From contig NZ_JBBIUQ010000006.1 in NCBI RefSeq assembly GCF_037440165.1, positions 1-64,000 on the forward strand: DNA of 64,000 nucleotides, in the 5' to 3' direction. Position 1 is the stretch's first letter. Every line of letters begins with the position of its first letter. Source of the stretch: Ignavibacterium sp037440165. Its GTDB lineage: Bacteria; Bacteroidota; Ignavibacteria; Ignavibacteriales; Ignavibacteriaceae. Below are positions 35,446-44,483 of the stretch, one piece after another. A program made the position numbers and the translations under genes. The notes beneath the pieces were generated by a model. The model did no database searches, had not been told where the DNA came from, and was given only the letters and a program-made list of their open reading frames with translations.

Positions 35446-36836
35446 TAAAATTCTTAGCTCCAATTTTTATCTTCCTTTCAGCAATTTCTTTCTCACAGGA
35501 AAAAGAAATGATCGTTGTAATCGGCGATAGTCTGATTGGAAAAGTAGTTGATGGAGAATCAATCAGAGAAGTAAGTGGTAATGTTATTCTCACTCAGGGA
35601 AATGTGAAAATTACCTGCAGAAAAGCAATTCAGTACATTTCAAGAAATGATGCTGAACTGATTGGTGATGTTATTGCAACACAAGATACACTTACAATAA
35701 AAACTGAAAGAGGATTTTATTATGGTAATCTTAGGAAAACTTCGAGCAATTCCGGAGTCATTTTGAATGACAGAAAAGTTATTCTGACTGCAGATGCCGG
35801 TGAATATTATTTTGATGAAAACAAAGCGGTGTTTCAATCGAATGTAAAACTTTATGATACTGCATCAACTTTAACTTCACAGCAGCTTATTTATTTTAGA
35901 AATGAGGATCGAGCCATTGCAACAAATAATGTAAGAATTATCGACTCAGTAAATACGATTTTTGCAGATACTATTGATCACTTCAGAAAAAAGCAAACAA
36001 CTTTTGCCTCAGGAAATGTTGTAATCAAAAACAATGAAAATAATTCAATGGTATTCGGTGAACATCTCGAAGATTACAGAGAAAATAAATATACAATCAT
36101 TGACAAACTACCTATGCTCGTTCAGGTTGATACAAGTAAATCAACGGACTCGCTTGGATCTGAAACCATTACGCTTGATACACTTTTTATCAGTTGTAAA
36201 GTGATGGAAGTATATCGTGAGCCATTGCAGAAATTTATTGCAACTGATTCAGTCAAAATTATTCGCGGACTCTTTGCATCTAAAAATGACTTAACAATCT
36301 ATTTTAAGGATGATGAAAAAATTATAACACAGAAAATCAGCGATGAACATACACAGCCGGTCTTGTGGTATGATAACTCACAACTGACAGGAGACTCGAT
36401 AACAATTTATATCAGTGATAAAAAGATTAGCGAACTGGATGTTGATGGGGATGCTTTTATGCTTTCTCAAAATAAAAATTTTAACCCGAGGTTTGATCAA
36501 TCATCTGCAGCAAGTATTAAAATGTTTTTTGAGGAGAATAAAATTCAACGAGCGGAATTTTTCGGCAATGTTTATTCCATTTATTATCTTTACGAAGAAG
36601 AACAACCAAATGGTTTAATGAAAGCTAATTCAAGAGATGCGGTAATTAGTTTTGATAAAAGCGAAGTCAGTGAAGTAAAATTGTATGGAAATCCGGGCAG
36701 TGAATATTATCCCGAGCAGCAAGTTTTAGGTAATGAAAAAACTTTTCAACTTCCAAAATTTATCTTTATTGAAGAACGGCCTGACAAACAAAAAATGTAT
36801 GAGCAATTAAACAGGATAAAATGGCAACTACATTAA
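35442..36836 (+). CDS. lptA: LptA/OstA-like periplasmic LPS transport protein
   Basis: A 464-residue exported protein with signal peptide (IKFLAPIFIFLSAISFSQ) and repeated OstA-type beta-jellyroll units: VSGNVILTQGNVKITCRKA, DAELIGDVIATQDTLTIKT, AVFQSNVKLYDTASTLTS and TFASGNVVIKNNENNSM. LptA bridges the periplasm for LPS. It is two to three times longer than E. coli LptA, as is common in this group, where one chain carries many jellyroll turns. Starts at GTG 35442 (GTGA overlap with lptC) and overlaps lptB by 16 bases. Confidence 0.86.
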   Translation: MIKFLAPIFIFLSAISFSQEKEMIVVIGDSLIGKVVDGESIREVSGNVILTQGNVKITCRKAIQYISRNDAELIGDVIATQDTLTIKTERGFYYGNLRKTSSNSGVILNDRKVILTADAGEYYFDENKAVFQSNVKLYDTASTLTSQQLIYFRNEDRAIATNNVRIIDSVNTIFADTIDHFRKKQTTFASGNVVIKNNENNSMVFGEHLEDYRENKYTIIDKLPMLVQVDTSKSTDSLGSETITLDTLFISCKVMEVYREPLQKFIATDSVKIIRGLFASKNDLTIYFKDDEKIITQKISDEHTQPVLWYDNSQLTGDSITIYISDKKISELDVDGDAFMLSQNKNFNPRFDQSSAASIKMFFEENKIQRAEFFGNVYSIYYLYEEEQPNGLMKANSRDAVISFDKSEVSEVKLYGNPGSEYYPEQQVLGNEKTFQLPKFIFIEERPDKQKMYEQLNRIKWQLH

Positions 36837-37558
36837 GAAGTGAAAATCTCGTTAAGATTTATAAAAAAAGAGCAGTAGTTAATAATGCTTCTGTGAAGGT
36901 TTCAAAAGGTGAAATTGTTGGATTGCTCGGTCCTAACGGAGCGGGCAAAACTACTACATTTTATATGATAACCGGAATGATTAAACCTGAATCAGGAAAA
37001 GTATTTCTTGATGATACTGAAATCACTAAAATTCCTATGTACAAAAGAGCAAGACTAGGAATTGGTTATCTGCCTCAGGAAGCATCAATTTTCAGGCGGC
37101 TGACTGTTGAAGAAAATCTTTTAGCAGTTCTCGAAATAACGAAGCTTTCAGTAAAAGAACAAAAAGAAAAATGTGAAAAACTGTTAGAAGAATTATCTAT
37201 AGCTCATTTACGAAAGAGTATGGGTTTTCAGTTAAGCGGCGGCGAAAGAAGAAGAACAGAAATTGCCCGCGCTCTTGCTACTGATCCAAGTTTTATTCTG
37301 CTCGATGAACCTTTTGCAGGTGTTGATCCAATTGCAGTTGAAGATATTATGAACATAGTTGCGAATCTTAAAAACCGAGGCATTGGTGTTTTAATAACCG
37401 ATCACAATGTTCACGAAACTCTCAGCATAGTTGATAATGCTTACATTCTGATAAACGGAGTAATTTTCAAACAGGGAAATGCACTTGATCTTGCCAATGA
37501 TGAAGAAGTAAGAAAACTTTATCTGGGTGAGAAATTTAAACTTGACAGATATCTTTAG
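36821..37558 (+). CDS. lptB: LPS export ABC transporter ATPase LptB
   Basis: A 245-residue ABC ATPase. Walker A GPNGAGKTTTFYMITGM, Q-loop YLPQEASIFRRLTVEEN, signature FQLSGGERRRTEIARAL, Walker B FILLDEPFAGVDPIAVEDI and switch ITDHNVHETL match LptB closely. It powers LPS extraction by LptFG. Overlap with lptA implies translational coupling. LptF/LptG are not in the window. Its stop overlaps the convergent GNAT gene by 3 bases. Confidence 0.96.
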   Translation: MATTLRSENLVKIYKKRAVVNNASVKVSKGEIVGLLGPNGAGKTTTFYMITGMIKPESGKVFLDDTEITKIPMYKRARLGIGYLPQEASIFRRLTVEENLLAVLEITKLSVKEQKEKCEKLLEELSIAHLRKSMGFQLSGGERRRTEIARALATDPSFILLDEPFAGVDPIAVEDIMNIVANLKNRGIGVLITDHNVHETLSIVDNAYILINGVIFKQGNALDLANDEEVRKLYLGEKFKLDRYL

Positions 37559-38091
37559 TTAATTTTTACTTCTTCTCTCAGAATTGAATACACATACAAA
37601 TCTCGAAATACTTTTTCCTTAAATACAGCTTTTCTAATTACACCATCGAGTTTAAAACCAGCTTTAGTTAATGCTTTCATTGAAGCTTTATTGCCTTCAT
37701 AAACATTAGCAGTTATCGATCTGATATTATAATTACTGAACAAATATTTAGTAAAAACTTTTATAGCATCTGTAATTATTCCTTTATTCCAGAAAGGTTC
37801 GCCGAGCCAATATCCGAGTTCCCACGAAAATTTGTAAACATCTTCCTTAAATTTCACTCCTATACCACCAATCAATTCTTTCTCATATGCTATAGCATAA
37901 TAAATTCCATCATTTATGTTCTTTGATACCGAAATCCATAACTCAGCATCTCTGGGTGTATAAGGGTAAGGAAAATTATCTTTTACCCATTTGAAAATTT
38001 TATAGTTGTTTGCATACATTACCAACGCATCTGCATCGCTGAGTTGAAAATCTCTGATCATATATTTATCATTTAAAAATTTTAAGAACAT
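37555..38091 (-). CDS. GNAT family N-acetyltransferase (RimJ/RimL type)
   Basis: An acetyltransferase of 178 residues. Starts at ATG 38091 with GGAGG 8 bases upstream; the longer in-frame version from 38145 would overlap the preceding gene. Features: MIRDFQLSDADALVMYANN at the N-terminus, GGIGVKF strand, WELGYWLGEPFWNKGIITDA (acetyl-CoA loop, modified Q/R-x-x-G) and NIRSITANVYEGNKASMKALTKAGF. The RimJ/RimL-like group acetylates protein N-termini or small molecules; the substrate here is unknown. Confidence 0.88.
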   Translation of the reverse strand: MFLKFLNDKYMIRDFQLSDADALVMYANNYKIFKWVKDNFPYPYTPRDAELWISVSKNINDGIYYAIAYEKELIGGIGVKFKEDVYKFSWELGYWLGEPFWNKGIITDAIKVFTKYLFSNYNIRSITANVYEGNKASMKALTKAGFKLDGVIRKAVFKEKVFRDLYVYSILREEVKIN

Positions 38092-38092
38092 T

Positions 38093-39076
38093 TTACCATC
38101 CTCCATACGGACCACCATAAACACCCTGATCATTTCGGGAACCATCTAAATCGTTGAAAACGGTATCTGGATTGCCTGCATCTTTACAAGGAGATAAGTA
38201 ATAAAGTCTGAAATCATCTTCATACAGAAACATCGGATCATTATCTTCGCTCCCAAAGAAATTATATTGCTCAATCAGGTTTGTGGAATCTTCAAAAGCG
38301 AAATACAAATTGTGTTTACCACTCTGAGAATTATTTCTAAAAAAAATATTGTTCTGTATTTCAGTTCGCACTGGCGCATCAACATAAATACCGGATCCTT
38401 CAAGCACGCTGTAGTTTTTGTAAAATACTGAGTTAATCACTATCAATAATGAATTGGTTGAATGGATTGTTCCGCCCTGAAATTGTGCTGAGTTGTGCGA
38501 AAAAATATTGTTATAAATAGTTAACTGTGAGTTTCTTAAACCAATTGCACCGCCAATTTTAGATTTATTATTTGTTATGAGATTATTAAAAAGTTCAGCG
38601 TTAGAACCCAATAAAGAAATTGCTGAATAACCAGTTCCGTCCTGTTTTTCAAAAACAATCTTTTCAATGATACAAAATTGTATAATTGAATTATTGGATG
38701 AATAAATGAATTTAATTCCTTCCCAGTCTTTATTGTAAGCAGTAAAAAGAATTGGTCTGTATCTGGTGCCTTTTGATATCAGCGTTCCTTTTACAATTAA
38801 TTTTTTGCCATCATCAAAATATAATTCTACATCAGGTTCAATAAATAATGTATCAGTGATCTCAATTGTAATGTCTTCTTTAACGAGGTAAGGTGAATCA
38901 AGCTTGGTTAGCTTTCCTGAAATCCTTCCACCAATTTCTGTAAATAACCCTGTAATTGGAGGAGCTCCGCCAGTGTCATCGAAATTCAGTCTTTCAACGC
39001 AAGAAGTAACTGAAATAATTATTATAATGGTCGAAACAAATTTTCTCATCCTCTTGGATTTTCTTTTTATATTCAC
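38093..39076 (-). CDS. Lipoprotein with right-handed parallel beta-helix repeats
   Basis: A 327-residue exported lipoprotein. After a basic stretch and a hydrophobic segment (KFVSTIIIIISVTSC) the lipobox TSC places the lipidated cysteine near residue 26. From about residue 60 on, short beta-strand turns repeat with N-rich corners (SIIQFCIIEK, AELFNNLITNNKSKIGGAIG, QLTIYNNIFSHNSAQFQGGT, NSVFYKNYSVLEGSGI, VRTEIQNNIFFRNNSQSG), the pattern of NosD/pectate-lyase-like beta-helices. It ends with GGPYGGW. Start uncertain: GTG 39076, or ATG 39049 immediately before the signal segment. Surface carbohydrate binding is possible but unproven. Confidence 0.8.
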   Translation of the reverse strand: MNIKRKSKRMRKFVSTIIIIISVTSCVERLNFDDTGGAPPITGLFTEIGGRISGKLTKLDSPYLVKEDITIEITDTLFIEPDVELYFDDGKKLIVKGTLISKGTRYRPILFTAYNKDWEGIKFIYSSNNSIIQFCIIEKIVFEKQDGTGYSAISLLGSNAELFNNLITNNKSKIGGAIGLRNSQLTIYNNIFSHNSAQFQGGTIHSTNSLLIVINSVFYKNYSVLEGSGIYVDAPVRTEIQNNIFFRNNSQSGKHNLYFAFEDSTNLIEQYNFFGSEDNDPMFLYEDDFRLYYLSPCKDAGNPDTVFNDLDGSRNDQGVYGGPYGGW

Positions 39077-39217
39077 GAATAAAAATATTATTCACATACT
39101 AAAATTATCATTTACATATTTAGTAACAACATTACTTACAATTCATTGCCTGGCAAAAGTTTAGATTAAAGTTGTTGCACAAGCAAATGGAGTTAATGAG
39201 AATGAAAAAGTTTTTAT

Positions 39218-39826
39218 TCAATTAGTTCGCTTTTCGAAATGCTGATAATCTTTTGAAGAGCGCCAACTTCCACCCCAAATCCATCCGCGTTTCTTAAACT
39301 CTTTTACAATAATTGATGAATCAGTTAATGTGCCTGGTATAGATTTATCGTAAATAGCTCCTTCAGGAAGCGATTTATTATTTTTGATGTGAGGATTTTG
39401 CATTGGATTGATATCTATTGCTAATCCTTTTGAGTGATATGACAATGTTTTCATTCCTTTAACTTTTCTGTAATTAAAGCAGCTTGTATTATTCGATAAC
39501 ATTGATGCCTCATCATTCCAGCCATATTTAACTATCGGAACAGCTTTATGTATCGGGAATTTTGTTTCTCTGATAATTTCAAAAATCTCTCTTAAATCTT
39601 TTTCAACAGATTTATGAACAAGCAATTGTCCTTTGTGTAATTTGTTGTCGAACGAATAATACTGAACATCAATTAGTATTAGGTTATTTCTGATTGATTC
39701 AGGAATTGTAATTCCGGAAACTGATTCTTCAAATGTTAAATCTGAATCTACGATAACCTCATCGCTTTCTGTTTGAGCTGAGAAATTAAAAGTAATTATC
39801 AAAAATAAAAGAACGAAACTCTTCAT
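39218..39826 (-). CDS. Exported M15 family peptidase (D-Ala-D-Ala carboxypeptidase-like)
   Basis: A 202-residue exported zinc peptidase. Signal peptide KSFVLLFLIITFNFSAQ. The metal site is visible as SYHSKGLAIDINP (H and D ligands, H-x(6)-D) and the distal DYQHFE histidine; WIWGGSWRSS precedes it as in VanY/M15 relatives. Such enzymes trim cell-wall peptides. Overlaps the upstream kinase gene by ATGA, so it is the last gene of the YjbQ-phosphatase-kinase-peptidase run, although its job looks unrelated. Confidence 0.87.
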   Translation of the reverse strand: MKSFVLLFLIITFNFSAQTESDEVIVDSDLTFEESVSGITIPESIRNNLILIDVQYYSFDNKLHKGQLLVHKSVEKDLREIFEIIRETKFPIHKAVPIVKYGWNDEASMLSNNTSCFNYRKVKGMKTLSYHSKGLAIDINPMQNPHIKNNKSLPEGAIYDKSIPGTLTDSSIIVKEFKKRGWIWGGSWRSSKDYQHFEKRTN

Positions 39827-40689
39827 AAATAATAATCCATTAGCGAAATCGTTTGATGATAATATCCACCGCCAAACAAATTCAAATGATTCATAACATG
39901 ATAAAGTTTATAAATGTTCTCACGATATTCATATCCATCGGCAAGAGGAAAAGTTTCCCGATACGAATTGTAAAAAGTTGAACTGAATCCACCAAACAGT
40001 TTTGTCATTGCTAAATCAGCTTCTCTGTTGCCATAATAAACTGCAGGATCAATAAGACAGGCATTCCCGTTTTCATCAATCAAATAATTTCCTGACCATA
40101 AATCGCCGTGAAGCAGAGAAGGAATGTTTTCATTTCCATCTAAAATTTCTTCAATCTTATTTTCGAGCAATGCAATTCGTTTTTTGATAGCACTATCAGC
40201 ATATCCATTTGATTCGAGCAATTTATATTGGAAAAGAATTCTTTGATCGAAATAAAATTTTATCCAATCATTTTTTTCATCTTCAGAAGGAATATTCTTC
40301 TGAGGAGTAGAACCGATGTAGTTATCCTCGTAAAACCCAAAATGCTCAGCAGAAAACTTATGTAACCTGGCAAATGCTCTTCCAAAATCTTCTTCAAAAG
40401 ATTTTGATTTTTTCCCGGAGCTTATTTGTTCGAGCAGTATAAAATTTTTATCAACTAGTATCACTTCAGGCACACGGATGGTATTTGCTTTTTTGAGTTC
40501 CTCTAAGCCATTTGCTTCCTTGAAGAACATATCATCGGGTGCTGAAAAATTTTTCTTGAGGAAAAATCTTCTATTATCATTCGTGAATATTGTTTCGGCA
40601 TCATTGATACAGCCGCCGCCGACACTTTTTGAAGAAATGATTTTGCAGTATAATTCTTTCTCAATTCTGTTTTTGATGCTATCAATCAT
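39823..40689 (-). CDS. Fructosamine kinase family protein
   Basis: A 288-residue protein-kinase-fold small-molecule kinase. Key segments: SVGGGCINDAETI near the N-terminus, FFLKK (ATP lysine), LLEQISSGKKSK, LLHGDLWSGNYLIDENG (catalytic loop HGDLWSGN) and LIDPAVYYGNREADLAM (metal-binding D). Bacterial members phosphorylate ketoamines such as ribulosamines or fructosamines on proteins, making the adduct unstable (deglycation). It overlaps the LMW phosphatase gene upstream (ATGA), a partner with known links to the same repair path. Confidence 0.92.
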   Translation of the reverse strand: MIDSIKNRIEKELYCKIISSKSVGGGCINDAETIFTNDNRRFFLKKNFSAPDDMFFKEANGLEELKKANTIRVPEVILVDKNFILLEQISSGKKSKSFEEDFGRAFARLHKFSAEHFGFYEDNYIGSTPQKNIPSEDEKNDWIKFYFDQRILFQYKLLESNGYADSAIKKRIALLENKIEEILDGNENIPSLLHGDLWSGNYLIDENGNACLIDPAVYYGNREADLAMTKLFGGFSSTFYNSYRETFPLADGYEYRENIYKLYHVMNHLNLFGGGYYHQTISLMDYYL

Positions 40690-41156
40690 AAACCTTTTTG
40701 AACAAAATTCAACAATCCTTTTGAAGCATCTTCAAGCAGTTCAAGCACATAATCAAAATCTTTACTTGTGCCGTAATATGGGTCAGGAACTTCATCGGAT
40801 TTCAGCGAGGTGAGAAAATCCGTCATCTTAAAAATTTTGTGATGATATTTTTTCTGCGGATCTAATCTGAGCACTGATTTATGAACATCATCATCCATTG
40901 TGATTATGTAATCAAAATTTTCAAGATCCGAATTTTTTATCTGACGGGCTTTATGATCTAAATCGTAGCCTCTTTCAGAAGCGGCTTCAATCATCCTCGG
41001 ATCAGGTAGTTCACCTTCGTGATAATCGATCGTTCCGGCAGAATCAATAAAAAATTTACTCTTGAATCCGTTTTGATTAACTAATGCCTTCATAACACCT
41101 TCAGCTGCAGGTGAGCGGCAGATATTACCCATACATACAAATAATATTTTTATCAT
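40686..41156 (-). CDS. Low molecular weight protein-tyrosine phosphatase family protein
   Basis: A 156-residue phosphatase. The active site P-loop C8-M-G-N-I-C-R14-S sits at the N-terminus (ILFVCMGNICRSPAAEG), and the general acid is in VPDPYYG near residue 120. Family members dephosphorylate phosphotyrosine or small phosphoesters; a LMW-PTP has been shown to act on ribulosamine-5-phosphates. The direct overlap with the fructosamine-kinase gene makes a role in protein deglycation plausible. Confidence 0.95.
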   Translation of the reverse strand: MIKILFVCMGNICRSPAAEGVMKALVNQNGFKSKFFIDSAGTIDYHEGELPDPRMIEAASERGYDLDHKARQIKNSDLENFDYIITMDDDVHKSVLRLDPQKKYHHKIFKMTDFLTSLKSDEVPDPYYGTSKDFDYVLELLEDASKGLLNFVQKGL

Positions 41157-41184
41157 AAATATTGGTTGAATTATTTCTTATTAT

Positions 41185-41607
41185 TTATTCGCTTCCTATA
41201 ATAGTTACGACAATTTTTCTGCGATGTGAATTTATTCTGTGTTCACAAAGATAAATTCCTTGCCAGGTACCTAAATTAAATCTTCCGTAAGTAATTGGAA
41301 TTGTTAACGAATTTCCAAATAAACTTGTTTTAATATGTGCGGGCATATCATCTTCACCTTCATAATTATGCTGAAAGTATTTTTCGTTCGGGATAAGTTT
41401 ATCTAAAAAATTTTGCATATCAATTCTTACCTCGGGACTTACATTTTCGTTTATTGAAAGAGATGCCGAGGTATGTTTTAAAAAAATGTTAGCAATACCC
41501 ACACGAATATTATTTATTTCGGGTAGGTCAGAAAGAATCTCTGAAGTTATAAGATAAATTCCTTTTGAATGGCTTTTGAGTGTTATTTCTTTTTGAATGT
41601 AAATCAT
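41185..41607 (-). CDS. YjbQ/UPF0047 family protein (secondary thiamine-phosphate synthase type)
   Basis: A 140-residue protein with the conserved YjbQ motifs FLKHTSASLSINEN and GTWQGIYLCEHR, and the histidine in MPAHIKTSLFG. Members show weak thiamine-phosphate synthase activity in vitro, and their true role is unsettled. First gene of a four-gene minus-strand run with the LMW phosphatase, the kinase and the M15 peptidase (29 bases to the next gene). Confidence 0.93.
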   Translation of the reverse strand: MIYIQKEITLKSHSKGIYLITSEILSDLPEINNIRVGIANIFLKHTSASLSINENVSPEVRIDMQNFLDKLIPNEKYFQHNYEGEDDMPAHIKTSLFGNSLTIPITYGRFNLGTWQGIYLCEHRINSHRRKIVVTIIGSE

Positions 41608-41632
41608 AAAAAAAGCGGTATTTCTACCGCTT
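41606..41632 (-). terminator. Intrinsic terminator after the M28/PDZ peptidase gene
   Basis: Read on the minus strand, AAGCGGTA, a GAAA tetraloop and TACCGCTT (41632-41613) are followed by a run of T that reaches the first bases of the YjbQ gene. It separates the two minus-strand operons. Confidence 0.88.
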
Positions 41633-41637
41633 GTTAT

Positions 41638-43410
41638 TTATCTTGCTTTCAATTCAAGTTCAACTTCAATTTCTTCTTCAGCTCTCTTTACCACTACTTT
41701 AACTTTATCTCCGGGTTTATAATTTCCGATTGCATAAGTGAAATCATAGATATTGGAAATTTTTTTCTCTCCGAACTTAATTATAATATCTCCGGCTTTA
41801 AGTCCGGCAAGAGCTGCTGGACTTCCCTCAGTAACTCCGCCAAGTTTATATCCATCAACCTCGCCTGCAAAATCCGGAATTGTTCCTATCCAAACCCGTG
41901 AACCTGTCATTCGACCAGTGTCTTTTCTTTCAACGGCAAGATAATCTGGTTTTATGTCCCTATTAACTATTTCAGTTGCAACGGAATGAATATACATTAA
42001 AATATTTTTTTGTCCCTCTGAATTAATTTTCTCATAATCATCACTTGGTCTATGATAATCAGAGTGAGTTCCTGTGAAGAAAAAAAGTACAGGAATTTTT
42101 TTACCATAAAAAGATGAATGATCACTCGGACCAAATCCATCATCATTAAATGTCAATTTAAAGCCAGATGAATTTTTTTCATTCAAAAGTGCTTTCCAGT
42201 GTGAAGATGTCCCTGTTCCATAAACTATCAATGAACTGTCTTTTAATCTTCCGATCATATCCATATTAATCATTGTAATTGCATTTTCAATTGGAACAGG
42301 AAAGTGATTAACAAGATAGTTTGAACCCAAAAGTCCAATTTCTTCACCTGAGAATGCAAAAAACAAAATGCTTCTCTTCAATGAATTTTTTTCTGAAGCA
42401 AATTTCTCCGCTAATTCTAGAACACCAGTTGTTCCGGAAGCATTATCATCTGCTCCATTGTGAATCATCGGTTCACCCTGATAGAGTGAATTTTGTTTGC
42501 CCCAACCAAGATGATCGAAATGCGCGCCGATTACTAAATATTCATTCAATAGTTCTTTGTCTGTTCCTCTCAGCAAACCACCTACATTCCAACTGATGCT
42601 TTCAATTTCATTCACTTCAGTTTTAAGTTTTGCTGTAGCATTAAGTTCAGAAGAGTTTGGTTTCTTGTTATCAACAATTTGTTTTTCTATTTCTTCAATA
42701 TCCATTTTCATCTGAGTTAATAATTTCTGCAGAACATCTCTTTGCATATGAACAACTGCTATGCCTTTTATTTTCGCAGCGCCATCATATTCAAGTTTAT
42801 AAAGTTTGTCATCATCCTTTTTATCCGATGTATTGATAAAGATAATTGCTGCAGCACCTTTGTCTCTTGCAACAGTAGCTTTGAATCTTAATCCTGCCAA
42901 TTGATCAAAAGGGGAGTGAGGAGAATTCATATCAGGATGATTTCTGAAAACAACCAGGATTTTTCCTTTCACATCAATTCCTTCATAGTCATCATAATTG
43001 TTATCTTTGGATGAAATACCAAAGCCTGCGAATACAAGTTTTCCTTCTACTTCAAGGTTGTCGCTGAAAGGCAACGGAATAAAATCTTTCTCAACTTCGA
43101 GGGATAATTTTTCTTTTGAGATTATTTCGAAAGAATTTTTCCCTAATTGAATATCAGAAATAAAAGGGAATTGCTGAAAATAGCTTCCGTTAAAAGCTGG
43201 TTCGAGTCCAGCTTTCTCAAATTCTTTAGCAATATATTCTGCCGCAATTCGACACTGCTCTGTGCCGGTAAATCTGCCTTCAAGTTCATCTGAAGCGAGA
43301 TATTTAATGTGTTCAAAAATTTCAGCGGTTGAAATTTCAGGTGAATCAACTGATTGTGTGAATGAAATTACCTGAAAACTTAAAAAGAAAATAAAAATTA
43401 ATTTTTTCAT
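41638..43410 (-). CDS. Exported M28 family peptidase with PA and PDZ domains
   Basis: Exported zinc aminopeptidase of 590 residues. ATG 43410 is preceded by AAAGGAA and opens a signal peptide (KKLIFIFFLSFQVISFTQS); the upstream in-frame ATG at 43440 is unlikely. Domain order: PA insert (residues about 120-220; GIDVKGKILVVFRNHPDM), M28 catalytic core (VIGAHFDHLGWG, NGADDNASGTTGVLELAE, FAFSGEEIGLLGS, INMDMIGR, HSDYHRPSDDYEKIN), then a C-terminal PDZ domain (about 500-590; GSPAALAGLKAGDIIIKFGEKKISNIYDF). This architecture is frequent in Bacteroidota relatives. Fourteen bases after the TolB-like gene. Confidence 0.92.
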   Translation of the reverse strand: MKKLIFIFFLSFQVISFTQSVDSPEISTAEIFEHIKYLASDELEGRFTGTEQCRIAAEYIAKEFEKAGLEPAFNGSYFQQFPFISDIQLGKNSFEIISKEKLSLEVEKDFIPLPFSDNLEVEGKLVFAGFGISSKDNNYDDYEGIDVKGKILVVFRNHPDMNSPHSPFDQLAGLRFKATVARDKGAAAIIFINTSDKKDDDKLYKLEYDGAAKIKGIAVVHMQRDVLQKLLTQMKMDIEEIEKQIVDNKKPNSSELNATAKLKTEVNEIESISWNVGGLLRGTDKELLNEYLVIGAHFDHLGWGKQNSLYQGEPMIHNGADDNASGTTGVLELAEKFASEKNSLKRSILFFAFSGEEIGLLGSNYLVNHFPVPIENAITMINMDMIGRLKDSSLIVYGTGTSSHWKALLNEKNSSGFKLTFNDDGFGPSDHSSFYGKKIPVLFFFTGTHSDYHRPSDDYEKINSEGQKNILMYIHSVATEIVNRDIKPDYLAVERKDTGRMTGSRVWIGTIPDFAGEVDGYKLGGVTEGSPAALAGLKAGDIIIKFGEKKISNIYDFTYAIGNYKPGDKVKVVVKRAEEEIEVELELKAR

Positions 43411-43424
43411 AGAAATTCCTTTCA

Positions 43425-44471
43425 TTATTCTTCGACCCATTCTGCAATAAAAATATTTGTGTGATTTGGATTTTTGTTAAATCTGTTCGAACCAAAAACC
43501 AGATACTTTCCGTCAGGTGAAAACATTGGAAAGCCGTCGAATGTCGGATTAAAAGTAATCTGCTCCAAGCCTGTTCCGTCGATGTTTATCATAAACAAGT
43601 TAAAATATCTTCCGTTTGCACTACCATAATTGGATGAGAAGATAATTCGCTTACCATCGGGATGAAAGAAAGGAGCAAAACTAGCCCTGCCGAGATTTGT
43701 AACCTGTTTAATATTTTTTCCATCAGCATCCATAACAAAAATTTCAAGATTAGTTGGTCTTACCAAACCTTCATTTACTAATTCATTATAATCTTCCAGC
43801 TCTTTATCTGTTTTTGGTCTACTAGCTCTGAAGACAATTTTACTGCCATCGTAAGAAAAGAAAGCTCCTCCATCGTATCCTTTTTCAAAGGTCAATCTTT
43901 TTTGATTGCTTCCATCTAAATCCATCAGATAAAGTTCAGGATCTCTGTCTCTTGTAGAAGTAAAAACAATTTTATCTCCCTTTGGAGAGATTGTTGCTTC
44001 TGCATCATACTTCCCGGAATTAGTCAATTGAACCAGGTCAGAACCATCTTTATTAGCCATAAAAATATCAAAAGAATCATAAAGTTTCCAGACATAACCT
44101 TTGGAACGATCCGGTGGCTGAGGACAATTTTCATCAAAATGATGAGTGGAAGCATAAAGAATTTTTTCTCCATCAGGATAGAAATATGCACAAGTAGTTC
44201 TGCCTTTTCCAGTAGATACCATATGTTTATCAGAGCCATCTAAATTCATTATAAAAATCTGATCACATTTTATTGAGCCAACTGTGGCCTGGTATATAAG
44301 CTTTTTACCATCGAATGAAAAATATGCTTCTGCATTTTCGCCGACTTCTGTCAGCATTTTTATATTTTTTAGTCTTTTCTCTCCTTCGAATTTATATTCT
44401 TCTGTTTCTGACTGAGCAATAGAAAAATTTATAAAGATTACTGTTGAAAAAAATAGAAATAGATTAAACAT
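43425..44471 (-). CDS. Exported TolB-like beta-propeller protein (PD40/WD40-like repeats)
   Basis: A 348-residue secreted protein with signal peptide (FNLFLFFSTVIFINFSIAQ). It contains about six PD40 blades, each with a 'FSPDGKKI-F-S-R--N---D-I-Y--DLDG-N---LT' pattern: AYFSFDGKKLIYQATVGS, ATISPKGDKIVFTSTRDRD, AFFSYDGSKIVFRASRP, PFFHPDGKRIIFSSNYG, PMFSPDGKYLVFGSNRF. It resembles TolB C-terminal propeller and DPP-type N-domains, but has no peptidase or Pal-binding N-terminus, so it is not TolB itself. Between the MBL hydrolase and the M28 peptidase, closely spaced with both, so possibly a joint export/peptide-handling operon. Confidence 0.88.
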   Translation of the reverse strand: MFNLFLFFSTVIFINFSIAQSETEEYKFEGEKRLKNIKMLTEVGENAEAYFSFDGKKLIYQATVGSIKCDQIFIMNLDGSDKHMVSTGKGRTTCAYFYPDGEKILYASTHHFDENCPQPPDRSKGYVWKLYDSFDIFMANKDGSDLVQLTNSGKYDAEATISPKGDKIVFTSTRDRDPELYLMDLDGSNQKRLTFEKGYDGGAFFSYDGSKIVFRASRPKTDKELEDYNELVNEGLVRPTNLEIFVMDADGKNIKQVTNLGRASFAPFFHPDGKRIIFSSNYGSANGRYFNLFMINIDGTGLEQITFNPTFDGFPMFSPDGKYLVFGSNRFNKNPNHTNIFIAEWVEE

Positions 44472-44483
44472 ATTTACTCCTTA

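Noticed and set aside
43196..43212. tRNA T-arm lookalike: GCTGG stem, TTCGAGT loop, CCAGC stem
   Set aside because: It lies inside the conserved M28 peptidase coding sequence, with no anticodon arm or acceptor stem at the right distance.
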